Shown piece after piece: positions 43,123 through 52,577 of a stretch of 64,000 nt of DNA. The DNA is taken from assembly GCF_900166665.1 (NCBI RefSeq), contig NZ_LT800494.1:3921136-3985135 (forward strand), written 5' to 3'. Within the stretch, counting starts at the first letter, position 1. Each line of letters begins with the position of its first letter. The position numbers and the translations under genes were made by a program. The DNA is from Cytobacillus gottheilii (lineage in GTDB: Bacteria > Bacillota > Bacilli > Bacillales > Cytobacillaceae). The notes beneath the pieces were generated by a model. That model searched no databases. It was not told where the DNA came from and saw nothing but the letters and a program-made list of their open reading frames with translations.

Positions 43123-44802
43123 ATGAGTCAATTTTTATTATTTTCAATCATAGCAGGCCTTGCTGCTGCTTTAATTCTTGTGCCTTTTTCTCCCAAGGTG
43201 AAATCAGACGATAAGAAGAAAACAGTTAATATCAAGCTTTTAGGTGCTGCGGTGATCTTATTTACTGCCGGGGTATTCGCACTATATTATCTGACAAACC
43301 TAGATCGGAATTTTACTTCTCTATGGGGACTTCTGATTGTTGTTTCTGCTCTTGGTGCTCTGCTTTCCACTGGAGTAGAGCGAATGGCAAAAACAGTCCT
43401 GTTTATCGGCAGTCTCCTGTTCGGAATTTACTTGCTGACTGCTTTTGTTTTTAATGCGGATGAAAAGTACGAAATAGCTAACATGGATGAGCAAACTGAA
43501 ATTGAAGCTTTTGATGAAACAGAAACACCTGCTAGCGTACCGCCTCAGTTTGCCCGAAATAAAATGAAAAAGGCTTTCGGTCAGGTTCCGAATACAAGCT
43601 ACTATGAACTAGGCAACCTGCAAATTCAAAAGGTAAACGGTGAATATGTATATATTGCTCCAGTTGAATTTTCTGGTCTTTTTAAATGGCTAAATGGAGA
43701 TACCACACCAGGATATTTTACGGTTAGTGCCACTGATTCAACAGCAAACCCGAAGTTTATGAAGACAGAAATGGAATATACACCATCATCCTATTTCCAT
43801 AAAAATATCGAGAGACATATCCGGATGAAGCACCCTGAATATATCTTTTATGGTGATCCGCAACTTGAAATAAATGATGATGGCAAACCTTTTTATATTC
43901 GCTCATATGGTGAATTTGTATCTGCCCGAAACGGCTTTGATGTGAAAGGAATTGTAATGGTTGACCCTGCAAACGGTGATACAGAAACATACAAACTTGC
44001 AGATGTGCCAGCCTTTATCGATGGTGCTGTTTCTCCTGAAGCGGTTAGCCTGAATAATAGCTATTACGGAAACTTTATTCACGGATTTTGGAACAGCAAG
44101 TTCGGCAAATCAGATGTGAAGCTTCCTTCTGATGAAGGAACAGAAGCAAATGTCAGTCCAATCTTCGACGAAAACGGTGATATGTATTATTTCACTGATT
44201 TTACGAGTCCAAAAGAGGGCGTCGATTCAATGCTAGGCTATTCCTTAACAAACTCCCGTACTGGTGAGGCGGTGTACTACACTGGCAACCTGGAAGAATC
44301 ATATATGGATTCGCAAGGGGCTCTGCAAATTATTGAAAAGAGATTTATTGAGAAGAAATGGGAAGGCAAAATGCCGATTCTATACAACTTTTACGGAGAA
44401 GCAAGCTGGCTGACACCTGTTCTTGATGCCAATGGCTTTTTACAGAATTACTTTATCGTCTCAGCAGCAAATCCCGAGATTTCTGCTTATGGCACGACAC
44501 CTAATGAAGCATTAAGGTTATATAAAACAGCCCTGCAGCGCGGTGGCGGTTCTGTTGATGGCAGTTCAGAAGCAGAAGAAAAAACAGTTAGCGGTTCGGT
44601 TGTACGGGTTTACAAGGAAAAGGTAGGAGATTATACAACGATTTCCTTCCTGCTCGATAATAACAATAACTTCCTAATTTCTTCCGAAAGCAGTCCGCTT
44701 GCCATCTATTTGCAAGAAGGTGACAGTGTAGAAGTGACCTACTTGGATACAGGAGAAACCTTCCTGCCTGTAAAATCGATGACGATCGAAGGGCTGGAAT
44801 AA
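43123..44802 (+). CDS. Large membrane protein of unknown function
   Basis: The product has 559 residues. The first ~120 residues hold four membrane helices; an acidic linker (about 125-145) follows, then a large probably extracytoplasmic domain of about 400 residues rich in Y, G and D, with a C-terminal beta-rich OB-like stretch (SGSVVRVYKEKVGDYTTISFLLDNN). I do not recognise the family. It is a single gene with a terminator (44807-44843), between the TetR cluster and htpX. AGAAGGGAT precedes the ATG. Confidence 0.8.
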   Translation: MSQFLLFSIIAGLAAALILVPFSPKVKSDDKKKTVNIKLLGAAVILFTAGVFALYYLTNLDRNFTSLWGLLIVVSALGALLSTGVERMAKTVLFIGSLLFGIYLLTAFVFNADEKYEIANMDEQTEIEAFDETETPASVPPQFARNKMKKAFGQVPNTSYYELGNLQIQKVNGEYVYIAPVEFSGLFKWLNGDTTPGYFTVSATDSTANPKFMKTEMEYTPSSYFHKNIERHIRMKHPEYIFYGDPQLEINDDGKPFYIRSYGEFVSARNGFDVKGIVMVDPANGDTETYKLADVPAFIDGAVSPEAVSLNNSYYGNFIHGFWNSKFGKSDVKLPSDEGTEANVSPIFDENGDMYYFTDFTSPKEGVDSMLGYSLTNSRTGEAVYYTGNLEESYMDSQGALQIIEKRFIEKKWEGKMPILYNFYGEASWLTPVLDANGFLQNYFIVSAANPEISAYGTTPNEALRLYKTALQRGGGSVDGSSEAEEKTVSGSVVRVYKEKVGDYTTISFLLDNNNNFLISSESSPLAIYLQEGDSVEVTYLDTGETFLPVKSMTIEGLE

Positions 44803-44806
44803 CATG

Positions 44807-44847
44807 AAGGGCGATTGATCTTCAGCTGAAGGTGAATTGCCCTTTTT
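44807..44847 (+). terminator. Terminator of the large membrane protein gene
   Basis: AAGGGCGATT and AATTGCCCTT form the outer stem; TTCAGCTGAA lies in the loop and can pair with itself. TTTTT follows. Confidence 0.7.
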
Positions 44848-45014
44848 GGTAAAACTTTTTTCATTTAATTTGAAACCTTTTCCCTCTAGATTCGTAACAT
44901 AGTATGATTTCGATTGGAGATAAATAGATTTGAAACAACTGTGAATGGACAGAATCTGCTCTTCTCGTATATTGTAAAAGTATGATCTTTAAAAAAATAT
45001 AAAAGGGTGAAAAC

Positions 45015-45896
45015 ATGGGTAAACGTATTTTTTACTTTTTACTGACAAATGTTTTAGTTCTCGTAACGATAAGCATAATCTTCTCGTTAATTGGCGGGGG
45101 GAATTATATTAATGGAGCAGGCAATATTGATTTTACATCGTTATTAATCTTTAGTGCTGTCATTGGTTTTTCTGGCTCCTTCATCTCTTTGGCAATGTCA
45201 CGCTGGATGGCAAAACGCATGATGAATGTCCAAGTGTTAAATCCGCAGGATGCACTATCTTCTTATGAAAGAGACATTGTTGAAAAAGTACATCGTCTAT
45301 CAAGAGCAGCGGGTCTGACACATATGCCTGAAGTTGGGATTTATGATTCTCCTGAAGTAAACGCATTTGCAACTGGACCGTCTAAAAAAAGGTCTCTAGT
45401 AGCAGTATCCACCGGGCTGCTGCGAGAAATGGACGAGGATGCTGTTGAAGGGGTTATTGCCCACGAAGTTGCACATATAGCAAACGGTGATATGGTTACA
45501 ATGACGCTACTGCAAGGTGTCGTCAATACATTCGTTGTCTTTCTTTCACGCATTGCGGCATGGATTGTATCACGTTTTGTTAAAGAAGAGCTAGCGCCAA
45601 TTGTCCATTTCATTGCTGTTCTCGTTTTCCAGATCGCCTTTTCAATCTTAGGAAGCTTAGTGGTCTACGCATATTCAAGACATCGCGAATATCATGCTGA
45701 CCGAGGCGGAGCTGACTTGGCCGGCAGAGATAAAATGACACACGCACTGCAAATGTTAAAAGCCTATTCAAACCGTATGAGGGGTGAAGAGCAAACAGCC
45801 ATTTCTACTTTAAAAATAAACAACAAAGGCAAATCCATGCTGTTTTCAACACACCCTGACTTGGATGAGCGAATTAAACGATTAAATAGCAGATAA
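45015..45896 (+). CDS. htpX: HtpX-family membrane zinc metalloprotease (M48B)
   Basis: This membrane protease degrades misfolded membrane proteins. It has 293 residues: two N-terminal helices, the zinc motif HEVAH at 150-154 ([13 protein letters not shown]), two further helices, and the third ligand region [12 protein letters not shown]. The length is typical. AAAAGGGTG precedes the ATG. It converges with prsA over a bidirectional terminator, placing two envelope quality-control loci side by side. Confidence 0.92.
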   Translation: MGKRIFYFLLTNVLVLVTISIIFSLIGGGNYINGAGNIDFTSLLIFSAVIGFSGSFISLAMSRWMAKRMMNVQVLNPQDALSSYERDIVEKVHRLSRAAGLTHMPEVGIYDSPEVNAFATGPSKKRSLVAVSTGLLREMDEDAVEGVIAHEVAHIANGDMVTMTLLQGVVNTFVVFLSRIAAWIVSRFVKEELAPIVHFIAVLVFQIAFSILGSLVVYAYSRHREYHADRGGADLAGRDKMTHALQMLKAYSNRMRGEEQTAISTLKINNKGKSMLFSTHPDLDERIKRLNSR

Positions 45897-45900
45897 AATA

Positions 45901-45928
45901 AAAGCAAAGCCATTGGCTTTGCTTTTTT
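45901..45928. terminator. Bidirectional terminator between htpX and prsA
   Basis: AAAGCAAAGCC pairs perfectly with GGCTTTGCTTT across a 3-base loop, with T on the plus side and A upstream. Confidence 0.85.
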
Positions 45929-45949
45929 AGTTTCTGTCGACATTATCAA

Positions 45950-46822
45950 TTAATCCTGCAGATAATTTGTAATCTCATATTCTTCATATTTTTCATCAAG
46001 CCAAGTCGGATATTCTGTCTGCATCTTAGTATCCAGCAATGCCGTTTTGATTTCATCTTTCACATCTTCAAATACTGCTTCCTTCGCTTCCTTTTTTCCT
46101 GTTGTTTTAATAATGTGATAGCCGAATTCTGTCTTAACAGGTTCACTAATAGTCTCTGCTTCTTGAGAGAATGCTACCTCTTCAAAAGCCTCTGCCATTT
46201 CCCCTCTTCCAAAGTATCCCAATTCACCACCTGACTCTGCTGTCGCTTCGTCTGTTGAATACTCACTGGCCAGTTCAGCAAAATCACCGCCATCATTTAA
46301 CTTTTCCAGCACTTCTTTTGCTGTTTCTTCATCTTCAACTAAAATATGACTTGCTTCCACTTGCTCTTCTTGACCATAGCTATCCTCGTTTTCCTCAAAG
46401 TATTCTTTCATTTCTTCATCTGTAATCTCAATAGCAGGTTCAATCAGCTTTTTGGTAGCCAAATACATTTTAATATCCTTCTCAATAGCTGATTTTTCAA
46501 TGCCATTTGTCGCTAGGATTTCATTAAAAGCATCTTCTCCGCCATATGAATCCATATAAACCGTCATCTCTTCATCTATTTCCTCTTGGGTGATCTCTAT
46601 CTTTTCCTTTTTCATTTCCTGCTCGATGATATTATTTGTAATCAGCGCATCTAAAGCAGTTGTTCCATATTGGGAGACAAGCTGCTCTTGCAGCTCATCC
46701 ATACTAATCTCTTCTCCATCTACCTTGGCAGCCAAATTTTTAGGAGTAAAGAATATAGCGGCCCCCATCCCGATTACTAACAATGCTCCAATAACAACGT
46801 ATATCCACTTTTTATTCTTCAT
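45950..46822 (-). CDS. PrsA/SurA-like peptidyl-prolyl isomerase, membrane-anchored
   Basis: This extracytoplasmic foldase helps secreted proteins fold. It has 290 residues: an N-terminal hydrophobic anchor (IYVVIGALLVIGMGAAIFF), a SurA-like N-domain, and a parvulin domain at about 150-250 (VEASHILVEDEETAKEVLEKL, SGGELGYFGRGEM, FGYHIIK). The usual PrsA lipobox cysteine is absent, so it is anchored by the helix or released. The start at 46822 has AAAGGAG before it. It lies 19 bases after htrA and is co-transcribed. Confidence 0.85.
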   Translation of the reverse strand: MKNKKWIYVVIGALLVIGMGAAIFFTPKNLAAKVDGEEISMDELQEQLVSQYGTTALDALITNNIIEQEMKKEKIEITQEEIDEEMTVYMDSYGGEDAFNEILATNGIEKSAIEKDIKMYLATKKLIEPAIEITDEEMKEYFEENEDSYGQEEQVEASHILVEDEETAKEVLEKLNDGGDFAELASEYSTDEATAESGGELGYFGRGEMAEAFEEVAFSQEAETISEPVKTEFGYHIIKTTGKKEAKEAVFEDVKDEIKTALLDTKMQTEYPTWLDEKYEEYEITNYLQD

Positions 46823-46841
46823 AAAAACTCCTTTATATTCC

Positions 46842-48218
46842 TTATTCTGTTTCAAGCTGTTTGCTGGCAAGCGTTACTTCCACTTCTTTTAATTCGCCTT
46901 GTCTGTAATACTCAACTGTTACGTTATCGCCAATTTTAAAATCGGTATATAGTGCTTTCCGTAAATCATCTGGACCCGTAACCTTTGTTCCGCCAATGGA
47001 CACAATAATATCCTCTGCCTGAAGTCCTGCTTTCGCTGCAGCAGATGATTCATCAACATTGGTAATAATAGCACCTGCTGTTACATTCTCTGGTACATCT
47101 CTTAAGTAGAATTGCGGAATCTCCTCTAATGCTGCAAGCCCAACACCTAAGTACGGACGTTCAACCTGCCCGTTTTCAATCAATTGATTGATTAATGCCT
47201 CTACATCATTACTTGGAATTGCAAATCCAAGCCCTTCCACACCGCTTTCAGAGATCTTCAAGCTGTTAATGCCAACAAGTTCTCCGGAAGCATTAATAAG
47301 GGCACCGCCGCTATTTCCCGGATTGATAGCGGCATCTGTCTGAATTACATCTAAGTCCCATTCACCAGCAGATGTTGATACAGCAATGGAACGATCTACC
47401 GCACTTACAATTCCTTGTGTAACCGTTCTTGATAGATCTAGTCCAAGCGGATTACCAATTGCTAATACTTGATCCCCAGCTCGAAGCTGTGATGAATCAC
47501 CAAATGGCAGAACTTCTGCTGATATATCTCCTTTTATTTTAATAACAGCTATATCTGTTAACGGATCTGTTCCTACTAATTCTGCAGATAGCTTTTCTCC
47601 ATCATGAAGGGTGACCTCCACTTTGCTGGCATTTTCAATGACATGATTATTCGTTACAATATATGCTTCATCATCTGTCATTTTAAAAATAACTCCAGAA
47701 CCGGATCCGCTCTCTGCTTCTCCACCAGACATCGCTCTCCCAAAAGGATCAACCTGCTGCTGATCTTGATAGTTTACGATTCCCACTATTGCCTTGGAGG
47801 CTTGTTCGATGGTGTCAGCTAAATTCCCAGTTGCTTCAGAATTTACTTTTTGAACGTTGACATCTGATACTGCAGTTTCACTTTGACTAACTTCTGCTGC
47901 TGGTGTTTCATCCTGGGCTGATTCAACAAAAGGCAGAGCTGATAAAGTAAGTGCTGAGCCAATAACTCCGGCAGCAATGGTTTTCATAAATCCTCCCCAT
48001 CTGACTGGCTTTTTTGGTTCTTTTACAGAAGAACGGATTTCCCCGCTGTTTTCTGTTTGAAAAGAGTTTTCTTGAATAAGCTCATGTTGAGCATTTTCCT
48101 CGTTGTCATGTTCCTGTTGAACATTAAATGATGTGTCATATTTATTTTCGTTTTGATTCTCGTTTGTATTGTTTTGATCTGAGAATGGATTGTTTTTGTT
48201 TTCGTTTTGGTGTTCCAT
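46842..48218 (-). CDS. htrA: HtrA/DegP-like serine protease, membrane-anchored
   Basis: This envelope quality-control protease has 458 residues: a long Asn/Gln/Glu-rich cytoplasmic N-terminus (1-73), one membrane helix (about 78-97), a trypsin-like domain with triad H192 (VTNNHV), D222 (LTDIAV) and S303 (GNSGGA), and one PDZ domain at about 350-450. In B. subtilis such genes respond to secretion stress through CssRS. It heads an operon with the PrsA-like foldase. Tandem TGTCAGG repeats lie upstream. Confidence 0.92.
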   Translation of the reverse strand: MEHQNENKNNPFSDQNNTNENQNENKYDTSFNVQQEHDNEENAQHELIQENSFQTENSGEIRSSVKEPKKPVRWGGFMKTIAAGVIGSALTLSALPFVESAQDETPAAEVSQSETAVSDVNVQKVNSEATGNLADTIEQASKAIVGIVNYQDQQQVDPFGRAMSGGEAESGSGSGVIFKMTDDEAYIVTNNHVIENASKVEVTLHDGEKLSAELVGTDPLTDIAVIKIKGDISAEVLPFGDSSQLRAGDQVLAIGNPLGLDLSRTVTQGIVSAVDRSIAVSTSAGEWDLDVIQTDAAINPGNSGGALINASGELVGINSLKISESGVEGLGFAIPSNDVEALINQLIENGQVERPYLGVGLAALEEIPQFYLRDVPENVTAGAIITNVDESSAAAKAGLQAEDIIVSIGGTKVTGPDDLRKALYTDFKIGDNVTVEYYRQGELKEVEVTLASKQLETE

Positions 48219-48293
48219 AATCTATTCATCCTTTCATATGTGAATGGTTTTTGTTATATAAGCTGTTCCTTACATTTCATACTTTACACACGT

Positions 48294-48315
48294 AATGTGT
48301 CAGGAATATGTCAGG
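48294..48315. promoter_or_regulatory. Tandem 11-bp repeats upstream of htrA, candidate OmpR-type operator
   Basis: AATGTGTCAGG (48294-48304) is followed immediately by AATATGTCAGG (48305-48315): 10 of 11 identical, in phase on the helix. OmpR-family regulators bind such direct repeats. The same TGTCAG pair with identical 11-bp spacing occurs at 51492-51508, upstream of the response-regulator gene. Confidence 0.6.
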
Positions 48316-48338
48316 GGAAAATAGATAGTAAAAATAAA

Positions 48339-48373
48339 AAAACCTTTCATCTATGAGGCTGATGAAAGGTTTT
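48339..48373 (-). terminator. Terminator of the coat-like gene
   Basis: AAAACCTTTCATC (48339-48351) pairs perfectly with GATGAAAGGTTTT (48361-48373); on the minus strand TTTTTTTATTTTT follows. Confidence 0.85.
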
Positions 48374-48384
48374 CGTGGATATTG

Positions 48385-48669
48385 TTAATTTGGATGCAGA
48401 TTGTTTTGCATTAGTTCTTGAACTTTTACGACTTGTTCTTGTGCAGCAAGTTCTGTTTCATACCAGCCTTTTTGCTCTAAGTAGCTGAAAATTTTATATT
48501 GATTGGTACTGGCATGCTCAAAACATTGGTTATATATATCACGAAGTTCATCATGAGCTGATTCTAATAAACTGCGTCCGCTTCCAGTGCATCTTGCTTT
48601 TTCAAGCTCTAGACAAAGCTGGAGAATCTCACGCTCTGTCAGACTTCTCTCATCCATATTGTTAGGCAT
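48385..48669 (-). CDS. CotF-like spore coat protein, C-terminal-type domain
   Basis: The 94-residue helical protein (SLTEREILQLCLELEKARCTGSGRSLLESAHDELRDIYN, then FSYLEQKGWYETELAAQEQ) has the character of the Coat F domain: a DUF892/ferritin-like four-helix pattern with WY near the end. In B. subtilis the pair YraF/YraG and others have this shape and are linked to the spore coat. It follows a 67-residue relative by 43 bases, likely as one operon. Confidence 0.65.
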   Translation of the reverse strand: MPNNMDERSLTEREILQLCLELEKARCTGSGRSLLESAHDELRDIYNQCFEHASTNQYKIFSYLEQKGWYETELAAQEQVVKVQELMQNNLHPN

Positions 48670-48712
48670 TTGGCATTTGCAGCTCCTATCTTTTAGTAAC
48701 TTATAATTTCGA

Positions 48713-48916
48713 CTATTGCATCATTTTTGTTCTGTTAAAATATTGAGAAAGGTTTGCGACATTTAGCTGATGACTTTCTGCGATCGCTTCCAGCATTTGC
48801 TGCACTTGCGGATCTTCACACTGGGTGGCACACCAGTTAAGTGTTTTGGCTGTTATCGCTTCTGCCCGGATTTCATCTTCTATTAAAGCAAGCTCCTTCA
48901 TCGTTAGCTGATGCAT
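48713..48916 (-). CDS. Small CotF-like/YraG-like coat-associated protein
   Basis: The 67-residue helical protein is MHQLTMKELALIEDEIRAEAITAKTLNWCATQCEDPQVQQML followed by AESHQLNVANLSQYF. It resembles the N-terminal half of CotF-type coat proteins. ATG 48916 is chosen because GAGGTG lies before it; GTG 48925 falls within that site. It pairs with the following 94-residue gene, so the two may form the halves of one coat fold. Confidence 0.6.
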   Translation of the reverse strand: MHQLTMKELALIEDEIRAEAITAKTLNWCATQCEDPQVQQMLEAIAESHQLNVANLSQYFNRTKMMQ

Positions 48917-49313
48917 GGCTTTCACCTCATATGTATTTAATATCCTTATTAGTATGGTTGAGGGAATTTACTTTATACCAACATCTGCTTTCATTCTCCT
49001 AATAAAAAAGATAAGGCTGGGACAAAACTAATGGTTTGCGTCTACACGAGCCCGTTCCACCTGCGCTGCGGACCCTCGCTTTCTGAGGGGAGGAAGGTGA
49101 GCCTCCTCGGCACGCCTGCGGGGTCTCACCTTTTCCACTATTTCCCTCTGGAGTCGAGGGTCCTCCACTCCATTTCACTCATGTTAATAAAATATATTTT
49201 ATAATCATAAATAAAAAAACGAATGATTAGAAATATGACCTTCCTAACCATTCGCTTCAATAATCGTGTTAAATACTTATGATTCAGCCACACACACTAT
49301 TATTGATCTACAT
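48917..49313. other. 397-base gap with MITE-like repeat copy C
   Basis: Apart from the repeat (49012-49290) only the coat operon leader is present, with no recognisable SigK or SigE promoter. Confidence 0.5.
49012..49290. repeat. MITE-like repeat copy C (about 279 bp)
   Basis: Left end AAGGCTGGGACAAAAC, right end TTATGATTCAGCC. It contains the GC-rich core (about 49056-49169; GACCCTCGCTTTC ... GAGTCGAGGGTCCTCC, and the stem GGTGAG/CTCACC), then CATGTTAATAAAATATATTTTA and the CGAATGATTAG hairpin as in copy B. The left AT-rich arm is shorter than in B. Confidence 0.8.
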
Positions 49314-50738
49314 TTAAACGGTATATTTTGGCAAAACCACCATAAAGGATGTGCCGGCAGGTGAGCTTTCTGTTAACTCCAAGTCTCCTCCAAGTGCATT
49401 GGCAATCATTTTGCTGAATGGCAGGCCAAGTCCCAACCCCCGCACTTTGTATTTCTTTCCTTCGCCTCTGTAAAATCGCTCAAAAATCAGTTTCTGTTCT
49501 TCTGGAGGTATTCCAGAACCTGTGTCTTGTATATTAATATGCACATTGTTTTGCTCTTCTTTAATAGAAACACGAATTTGACCGTGATCCTCAATGGCCT
49601 GACGCGCATTATTGAGCAGATTTGTTAATACTTGCTGCAGCCGGATTTTATCAACACTTACCACCGCATCCTCTGATAGATACTCCCTTGTTAGGGTCAC
49701 TCTCTGATCCTCTTGAACGATTTCCCAGTCATGCGTAAATTCCCGGATTAATTCATTTATATGATATTCTTCCTTGGCTACAGGAATCGAATTTGCTGCA
49801 AAGGTATTAAAAGCTAGCAAATCCTCCACCATCTTTTTCATTTTAGCTGTTTCTTTTAGTGATAATGTTAAAAATTCCTTTGCATCTTCACCGGTAACCA
49901 CATCATCATTAATCGCTTGAAGAAGACCGCTTATAGATGTAACAGGTGTTTTTAGCTCATGTGTCACTCCAGCAAGCAGTTCCGTTCTAAGTGATTCGAG
50001 CTTTTGCAGCCTTGTGGACATTTCCTGGAATGAATGCACGAGCTCATAAACTTCCTGCTCATTGATATTGCTCGGGAGATGAATATTGTAATCACCCTCT
50101 TTTACCTGCTTTGCGGCAAAAGCAACATCCTTGATCGGATTAGAAAGCCGCCGCGATAAAAAGTAAATGGCCGCCCAGCCAAGGAGCGCTAAACTGATAA
50201 TCATTACCCCAAGCAGCGTATATTCCTGATCTACCTCGGTCAGATTATCTTCCAGCTCAATAAACACCACCCAGCCGTAAGAAATCGCTTCTGACTGAAT
50301 CGGCGTTTTAACAATGTAAAAATCTTCACCACTGTCAGTTAGCTGCAGTTTCTGCACCTGTTCTTCATTCGTTAAAATGGCACCCGGAAACCTTGCAAAT
50401 ATACGTTCATTAGAGCGATTGCTTGTTAATATTCTTCCATTGACATCCACAATGTACATATATGGGTCTTTTTCCAGATCCATATATCTTCCTCGTTCAG
50501 AAAGCAGGCCAGGAACATCTCCATTTTGCACTGGCCGTCCTTCACTAATATCTATAAATCGGTCTGCCACTTCTTCAGACATGAGTGTCATAATTTTCAA
50601 GCGGTTTTCCAGTGTGGTATGCCGAATCCAAACAGCTGAGATAATTGCTATCACAATTAGACCGATACATAAAGTAATTAAATATCTTGTGGTCCAGTAC
50701 CGAAGCAGTGAAACCCTTTTATGATTTTTTGTAAACAC
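49314..50738 (-). CDS. OmpR-system sensor histidine kinase
   Basis: The product has 474 residues: membrane helix (about 18-36), external sensor domain (to about 165, with DPYMYIVDVNGRILTSN recalling a Cache/PAS fold), second helix, HAMP domain (SNPIKDVAFAAKQVKEGDY), HisKA with the phospho-histidine in LLAGVTHELKTPVTSISG, and HATPase (LLNNARQAI, DTGSGIP, GLGLGLPFSKM). Its GTG start overlaps the response regulator by 20 bases. It does not read like CssS, but the operator pattern points to htrA-prsA. Confidence 0.88.
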   Translation of the reverse strand: MFTKNHKRVSLLRYWTTRYLITLCIGLIVIAIISAVWIRHTTLENRLKIMTLMSEEVADRFIDISEGRPVQNGDVPGLLSERGRYMDLEKDPYMYIVDVNGRILTSNRSNERIFARFPGAILTNEEQVQKLQLTDSGEDFYIVKTPIQSEAISYGWVVFIELEDNLTEVDQEYTLLGVMIISLALLGWAAIYFLSRRLSNPIKDVAFAAKQVKEGDYNIHLPSNINEQEVYELVHSFQEMSTRLQKLESLRTELLAGVTHELKTPVTSISGLLQAINDDVVTGEDAKEFLTLSLKETAKMKKMVEDLLAFNTFAANSIPVAKEEYHINELIREFTHDWEIVQEDQRVTLTREYLSEDAVVSVDKIRLQQVLTNLLNNARQAIEDHGQIRVSIKEEQNNVHINIQDTGSGIPPEEQKLIFERFYRGEGKKYKVRGLGLGLPFSKMIANALGGDLELTESSPAGTSFMVVLPKYTV

Positions 50739-51402
50739 TGAGCTGATACCCCAATCCGCGTAATGTTTTAATTTCTCCTTCGTCCTCTGGCCAGGATTGC
50801 AGGCCCTTGCGGAGACGTTTAATTGCCAAATCTACTGCACGATCGCTCCCATCATATTCCCATCCCCAGACATGCTCAATCAGCTGATCTCTTGTGAATG
50901 TCTGGTTAGGATGTTCGGCAAGAAAAAGCAGCAAAGACAAATCTCGGGGAGTTAGGTCCACCATTTGATCCTTCACCTTTACTTGATGAGCTTTCATATC
51001 GATCTGCAGACAGCCGAATTGCTTAATGTCCGTATCGTCTGTCTGCGCTCGTCTTAATACAGCATTGATTCTGGCAATTACTTCATCTGCTATAAATGGC
51101 TTTGCAATATAGTCATCGGCACCGCCATTCAGTCCATCCAATTTATAATTCACGTCACCTAGCGCTGTCAGCATAATGACAGGACAGGTGCTGGTTTTAC
51201 GAATTTCTTTTAAAATGGTCCAGCCATTTTTTCCAGGAAGCATTACATCTAATAGGACTAGTGATGGGTTATGTTCTTCAAATTTCTTGATGGCTTCATT
51301 GCCTTCAAAAGCTTGTACAGCTGTATAGCCTGCTTTCTTTACATATACTTTCAATACTTGGCTTATCGCTAATTCATCTTCTATAATTAGTATTGTTTTC
51401 AC
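50719..51402 (-). CDS. OmpR-family response regulator
   Basis: The product has 227 residues: a receiver domain with the acceptor aspartate in PSLVLLDVMLPGKNGW near residue 53, and a winged-helix DNA-binding domain (LTPRDLSLLLFLAEHPNQTFTRDQLIEHVWGWEYDGSDRAVDLAIKRLRKGL). GTG start after GGGGGATGA. Its kinase partner follows. Tandem TGTCAG repeats 90 bases upstream match those before htrA, suggesting autoregulation and control of htrA-prsA. Confidence 0.9.
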   Translation of the reverse strand: MKTILIIEDELAISQVLKVYVKKAGYTAVQAFEGNEAIKKFEEHNPSLVLLDVMLPGKNGWTILKEIRKTSTCPVIMLTALGDVNYKLDGLNGGADDYIAKPFIADEVIARINAVLRRAQTDDTDIKQFGCLQIDMKAHQVKVKDQMVDLTPRDLSLLLFLAEHPNQTFTRDQLIEHVWGWEYDGSDRAVDLAIKRLRKGLQSWPEDEGEIKTLRGLGYQLSVYKKS

Positions 51403-51490
51403 TACTCATCCCCCGCAAAACATTGTACTAGTTTGTGTATATGATACCCCTTCTTTTTTACCTCCGTCTACCTGAGTTTACCCTTTTATC

Positions 51491-51510
51491 ATGTCAGCAG
51501 GATGTCAGGC
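51491..51510. promoter_or_regulatory. Tandem TGTCAG repeats between the response regulator and the IolS-like gene
   Basis: ATGTCAGCAGG is followed directly by ATGTCAGGCAC: TGTCAG at 51492 and 51503, 11 bases apart, as upstream of htrA. It lies in the divergent gap and could act on either flanking gene. Confidence 0.55.
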
Positions 51511-51580
51511 ACGATAGTTTCATTTTCTTTCCTATTTTGATAGCATAAAATTATCCAGAAAATGAAGGAGAGTGGAAGGT

Positions 51581-52513
51581 TTGACGAATAAAGTTCAGAT
51601 TGGCAAAACTGGTTTATATGTAAATCCAATTGGTCTTGGTACAAATGCTGTTGGCGGCCATAACCTGTATCCAAATTTAAATGAAGATACTGGGAAAGAA
51701 TTAGTCCGCATTGCTTTGAAAAATGATATTAATTTCTTGGATACTGCTTATATCTATGGACCAGAGCGCTCTGAAGAATTGATTGGGGAAGTTTTAAAAG
51801 AAACTGGGCTTCGTTCCGAAACCATTATTGCTACAAAAGGCGCACATAAATTTGTAGGAGAAAACACGGTTTTTGATAACTCTCCAGCCTTTTTAAAGCA
51901 GTCTGTAGAAGATAGTTTGAAACGCCTGCAAACAGATTATATTGACCTCTACTATATTCATTTTCCTGATGAAAGCACGCCAAAGGATGAAGCTGTCGGC
52001 ATGCTGAAGGACTTGAAGGATCAAGGCAAGATTAAAGCAATTGGGGTTTCTAACTTTTCTATGGATCAGTTAAAAGAAGCAAATAAAGACGGGTATGTTG
52101 ATGTGTATCAAGGTGAATATAGTTTATTGGCTCGAGATGCAGAGAAAGAGCTGCTTCCATATGCATTAGAGCATGATATTTCATTTGTTCCTTATTTCCC
52201 ACTTGCATCCGGGTTGCTCGCAGGTAAATATACAAAGGATACAGCCTTTAACGATTTACGTGCGAACTCTCCTCATTTCCAGCCAGGCGTTTTTGAGCGT
52301 AATTTAGAAAAGGTTGAAGAATTAAAGAAAATCGCAGCGGTGAAAAATGTTGAAGTGGCCCATCTTGTTCTGGCTTGGTACCTCGCACAGCCGGCAATTG
52401 ATGTTCTTATCCCTGGTGCTAAGCGCGCCGAGCAGGCGATAGACAATCTGAAAACATTAGAAGTCTCTTTAACAGCAGAAGAAATCAAGAACATTAGCAG
52501 TATTTTTAACTAG
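51581..52513 (+). CDS. Aldo/keto reductase, IolS-like
   Basis: This NADPH-dependent oxidoreductase has 310 residues in a TIM barrel: [21 protein letters not shown], catalytic D and Y in [14 protein letters not shown] in ATKGAHK, then [13 protein letters not shown] and [14 protein letters not shown]. It recalls B. subtilis IolS/YccK. It is not in an inositol operon here, so a general role is as likely. TTG 51581 is favoured over GTG 51572, which is too close to AAGGAG. Confidence 0.87.
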   Translation: MTNKVQIGKTGLYVNPIGLGTNAVGGHNLYPNLNEDTGKELVRIALKNDINFLDTAYIYGPERSEELIGEVLKETGLRSETIIATKGAHKFVGENTVFDNSPAFLKQSVEDSLKRLQTDYIDLYYIHFPDESTPKDEAVGMLKDLKDQGKIKAIGVSNFSMDQLKEANKDGYVDVYQGEYSLLARDAEKELLPYALEHDISFVPYFPLASGLLAGKYTKDTAFNDLRANSPHFQPGVFERNLEKVEELKKIAAVKNVEVAHLVLAWYLAQPAIDVLIPGAKRAEQAIDNLKTLEVSLTAEEIKNISSIFN

Positions 52514-52525
52514 ATAAATCCCCTT

Positions 52526-52567
52526 AAAAATGCCTGAAACCCGCTGAATATGGGTCCAGGCATTTTT
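52526..52567 (+). terminator. Terminator of the IolS-like gene
   Basis: AAAAATGCCTG with AAACCC pairs with GGGT and CAGGCATTTTT; a T-run follows. Confidence 0.8.
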
Positions 52568-52577
52568 TTAGAATGAT

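Noticed and set aside
49314-51402. Calling the two-component system CssRS
   Set aside because: The kinase does not resemble CssS as I recall it; only the operator pattern and htrA linkage point that way, so no symbol was given.
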